Part shown: positions 27,230 through 28,300 of the stretch, in pieces | Layout of the letters: every line of letters starts with the position of its first letter | Position numbering within the stretch: position 1 is the stretch's first letter | IMG/VR virus record: IMGVR_UViG_3300020578_000340 | Coordinates: 1-28,300 of that record | Reading direction: 5' to 3' (one strand) | DNA length: 28,300 nt | Source: a virus | Program-made: the position numbers and the translations under genes | Notes under the pieces: generated by a model | Seen by the model: the letters and a program-made list of their open reading frames with translations, nothing else | Databases searched by the model: none | What the model was told of the DNA's origin: nothing

Positions 27230-28216
27230 TTACGAAGAGAGATACCCTGGCGAAGTTTCGTCCTCAAACTCCTCCATTGCCTGCACATTAGCCCTCGCGC
27301 TCGCGACACGCGCCTGCAAGATTGCCCGCGTCTCCGTGTTGTTCCTACTAAGCGGACCGCCACCGAAAATCTGACGCGAGCGTATTTTTCCGCTCTCAAA
27401 CCCCTCAAGCACATCCTCTTCTGTTTTTAGTTTTTCGCGTAAAGCCTTCAAGTCAGAACCGCGGAAACGAGCCACACCATCATCACCGCGTTTCATTTCA
27501 GCCTTGCTCGTCTCAACATTCAACTTGTAGGTTGGCGTGTCCTTCAGACCGCGCAACGCGCCTGCTTCCCTTTCACGCTTCTGGTCTCTTTCCGCCAGTA
27601 TCGCCCGCACATTTGCCTCAATCCGAGCCTGTTGTTCTGGAGTGCGTTCTGGTAACTTGGGAAGATTGGCGAATGTCGCATCGGAAACGACTGTGGTGAC
27701 GCCAGGATACTTGGCTCGGTCCTTGAACTCTTGTGCAATCGCCCGACGCTCTTCACTTGTCCGAGCGGCACTCATCCTGTCCGCATACTCCTTTTGGTCA
27801 GCGGCAGACAAGTCATCTATGTCTTTGCCGCGCTTACGCGGCTCACCAAAACGGTTCAGCCCACGCTCTTCCTGTATTCTCGCCATGTTTTCTTTATTTT
27901 TCTTCCGATTTGACCGTGCGGCTTGGCTTCGGCGTTGTTCCATTGTTGGACGCTTACTGCTCTGCGGATTGGTGCCACCTTTCTGATGCCCTTTCCAACG
28001 CTGTTCCGCCGCGTACCTGCCTGCCGCGCTACGGTCGCCACCAAAAGAGGCTTTGCTCATCGCATCGGTCAACAAGACGCCCGTGTATCCGCCGACCTCG
28101 CGCACGCCACCAGCCTTGTCCACCTCCTGCTCAACCAACTTCCACTGGTCATCGGGGATGTGGCTCAACAACCGTTCCCGAATCTGAGCAAGGAGCATCT
28201 CGTCAGCCAAACGCAT
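27230..28216 (-). CDS. Basic head-associated protein with GGDRSAAGRYAAEQRW motif
   Basis: A 328-residue charged, mostly helical protein. An N-terminal domain (MRLADEMLLAQIRERLLSHI) precedes FGGDRSAAGRYAAEQRWKGH at 58-77, a motif I have seen at linker positions in several phage head proteins. A long basic helical region follows (NRKKNKENMARIQEERGLNR) and a C-terminal helical end (ILQARVASARANVQAMEEFE). No HExxH, serine protease or ART motif is visible. It is placed between the presumed portal and capsid modules, so a head-morphogenesis role is likely. The ATG at 28216 follows AAAGGA; the frame extends upstream to a TTG, which would overlap the neighbour's end. Confidence 0.6.
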   Translation of the reverse strand: MRLADEMLLAQIRERLLSHIPDDQWKLVEQEVDKAGGVREVGGYTGVLLTDAMSKASFGGDRSAAGRYAAEQRWKGHQKGGTNPQSSKRPTMEQRRSQAARSNRKKNKENMARIQEERGLNRFGEPRKRGKDIDDLSAADQKEYADRMSAARTSEERRAIAQEFKDRAKYPGVTTVVSDATFANLPKLPERTPEQQARIEANVRAILAERDQKREREAGALRGLKDTPTYKLNVETSKAEMKRGDDGVARFRGSDLKALREKLKTEEDVLEGFESGKIRSRQIFGGGPLSRNNTETRAILQARVASARANVQAMEEFEDETSPGYLSS

Positions 28217-28223
28217 CAGACCA

Positions 28224-28300
28224 TTATCCTTTCTTCCTCTTGATACCCATTTCGTCACTGTAGTCAAGTGCGGCTTCCAGCACCTCCATGATGGGCATGT
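28224..28300 (-). CDS. C-terminal end of an upstream head gene, partial
   Basis: The last 24 visible residues (MPIMEVLEAALDYSDEMGIK, then RKKG) and a TAA at 28224 belong to a frame entering from the right. The gene order predicts a portal protein, but the fragment is too short to show it. Its stop lies eight bases before the next ATG, and its final codons supply that gene's ribosome binding site. Confidence 0.55.
   Translation of the reverse strand, partial: MPIMEVLEAALDYSDEMGIKRKKG

Overview
The window is a contiguous piece of a tailed-phage genome of siphovirus type. It contains a long tape measure gene, a lambda-like tail chaperone frameshift, an HK97-style head and connector module, and replication and lysis genes. 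No integrase, excisionase or cellular housekeeping gene is visible. The moderately high GC content, dense GTG and TTG starts, leaderless transcription of one gene and several small protein types familiar from actinophages suggest an actinobacterial host. That host assignment is inference. Terminase and portal genes are absent and must lie beyond position 28300; the 3' end of one such gene (28224-28300) is just visible.

Almost everything is read leftwards on the minus strand in tightly overlapping ATGA, TGATG or TAATG couplings. From right to left the order is as follows. Head module (28300-22100): end of an upstream gene, a basic head-associated protein, a winged-helix protein, a membrane protein, a scaffold-like protein, a decoration-like protein, the major capsid protein, a small basic protein, connector, head closure, gp10-like and tail terminator. 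A surprise cassette follows (22105-21153): a Com-like zinc finger, then, behind its own promoter, two tiny membrane proteins and a membrane-anchored transglycosylase-like protein. Tail module (21007-12241): a small protein, two paralogous tail tube-like proteins, chaperones with a GGGAAAA slippery site, a 1590-residue tape measure, a hub-like protein and fibre parts. Host-range module (12237-9763): a twice-repeated pair of a glycine-rich adhesin and a small accessory gene, then a spike base-like protein. Lysis module (9759-8551): a small membrane protein, a holin-like protein, an M15 endolysin and a membrane/coiled-coil protein. DNA metabolism (8526-1694): HTH protein, metallophosphoesterase, two unknowns, YqaJ exonuclease with an ERF-like annealing protein, a replication initiator with iterons, a PD-(D/E)XK-like nuclease, a helicase loader-like protein, HNH nuclease, RusA resolvase, an HTH protein and an unknown. 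At the left edge (1-1697) are short transcription units, including the only plus-strand gene.

Two signals are not explained by ordinary gene content. First, the heptamer GATGCGA occurs about 42 times in the coding (minus-strand) orientation against about 4 times in the other, in all three reading frames. Composition predicts roughly two per strand. It looks like a selected, polar DNA word (Chi-like, KOPS-like or a protein-binding word), and it is missing from the 4.3 kb fibre region. Second, three promoters in the first 1.25 kb share the spacer element GGGGCA-N4-TGGGG directly before the -10 box, and two of them also share an A-rich box upstream. The same TGCCCC core recurs as iterons inside the replication initiator gene. 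One of these promoters drives a gene that appears to start with ATT.
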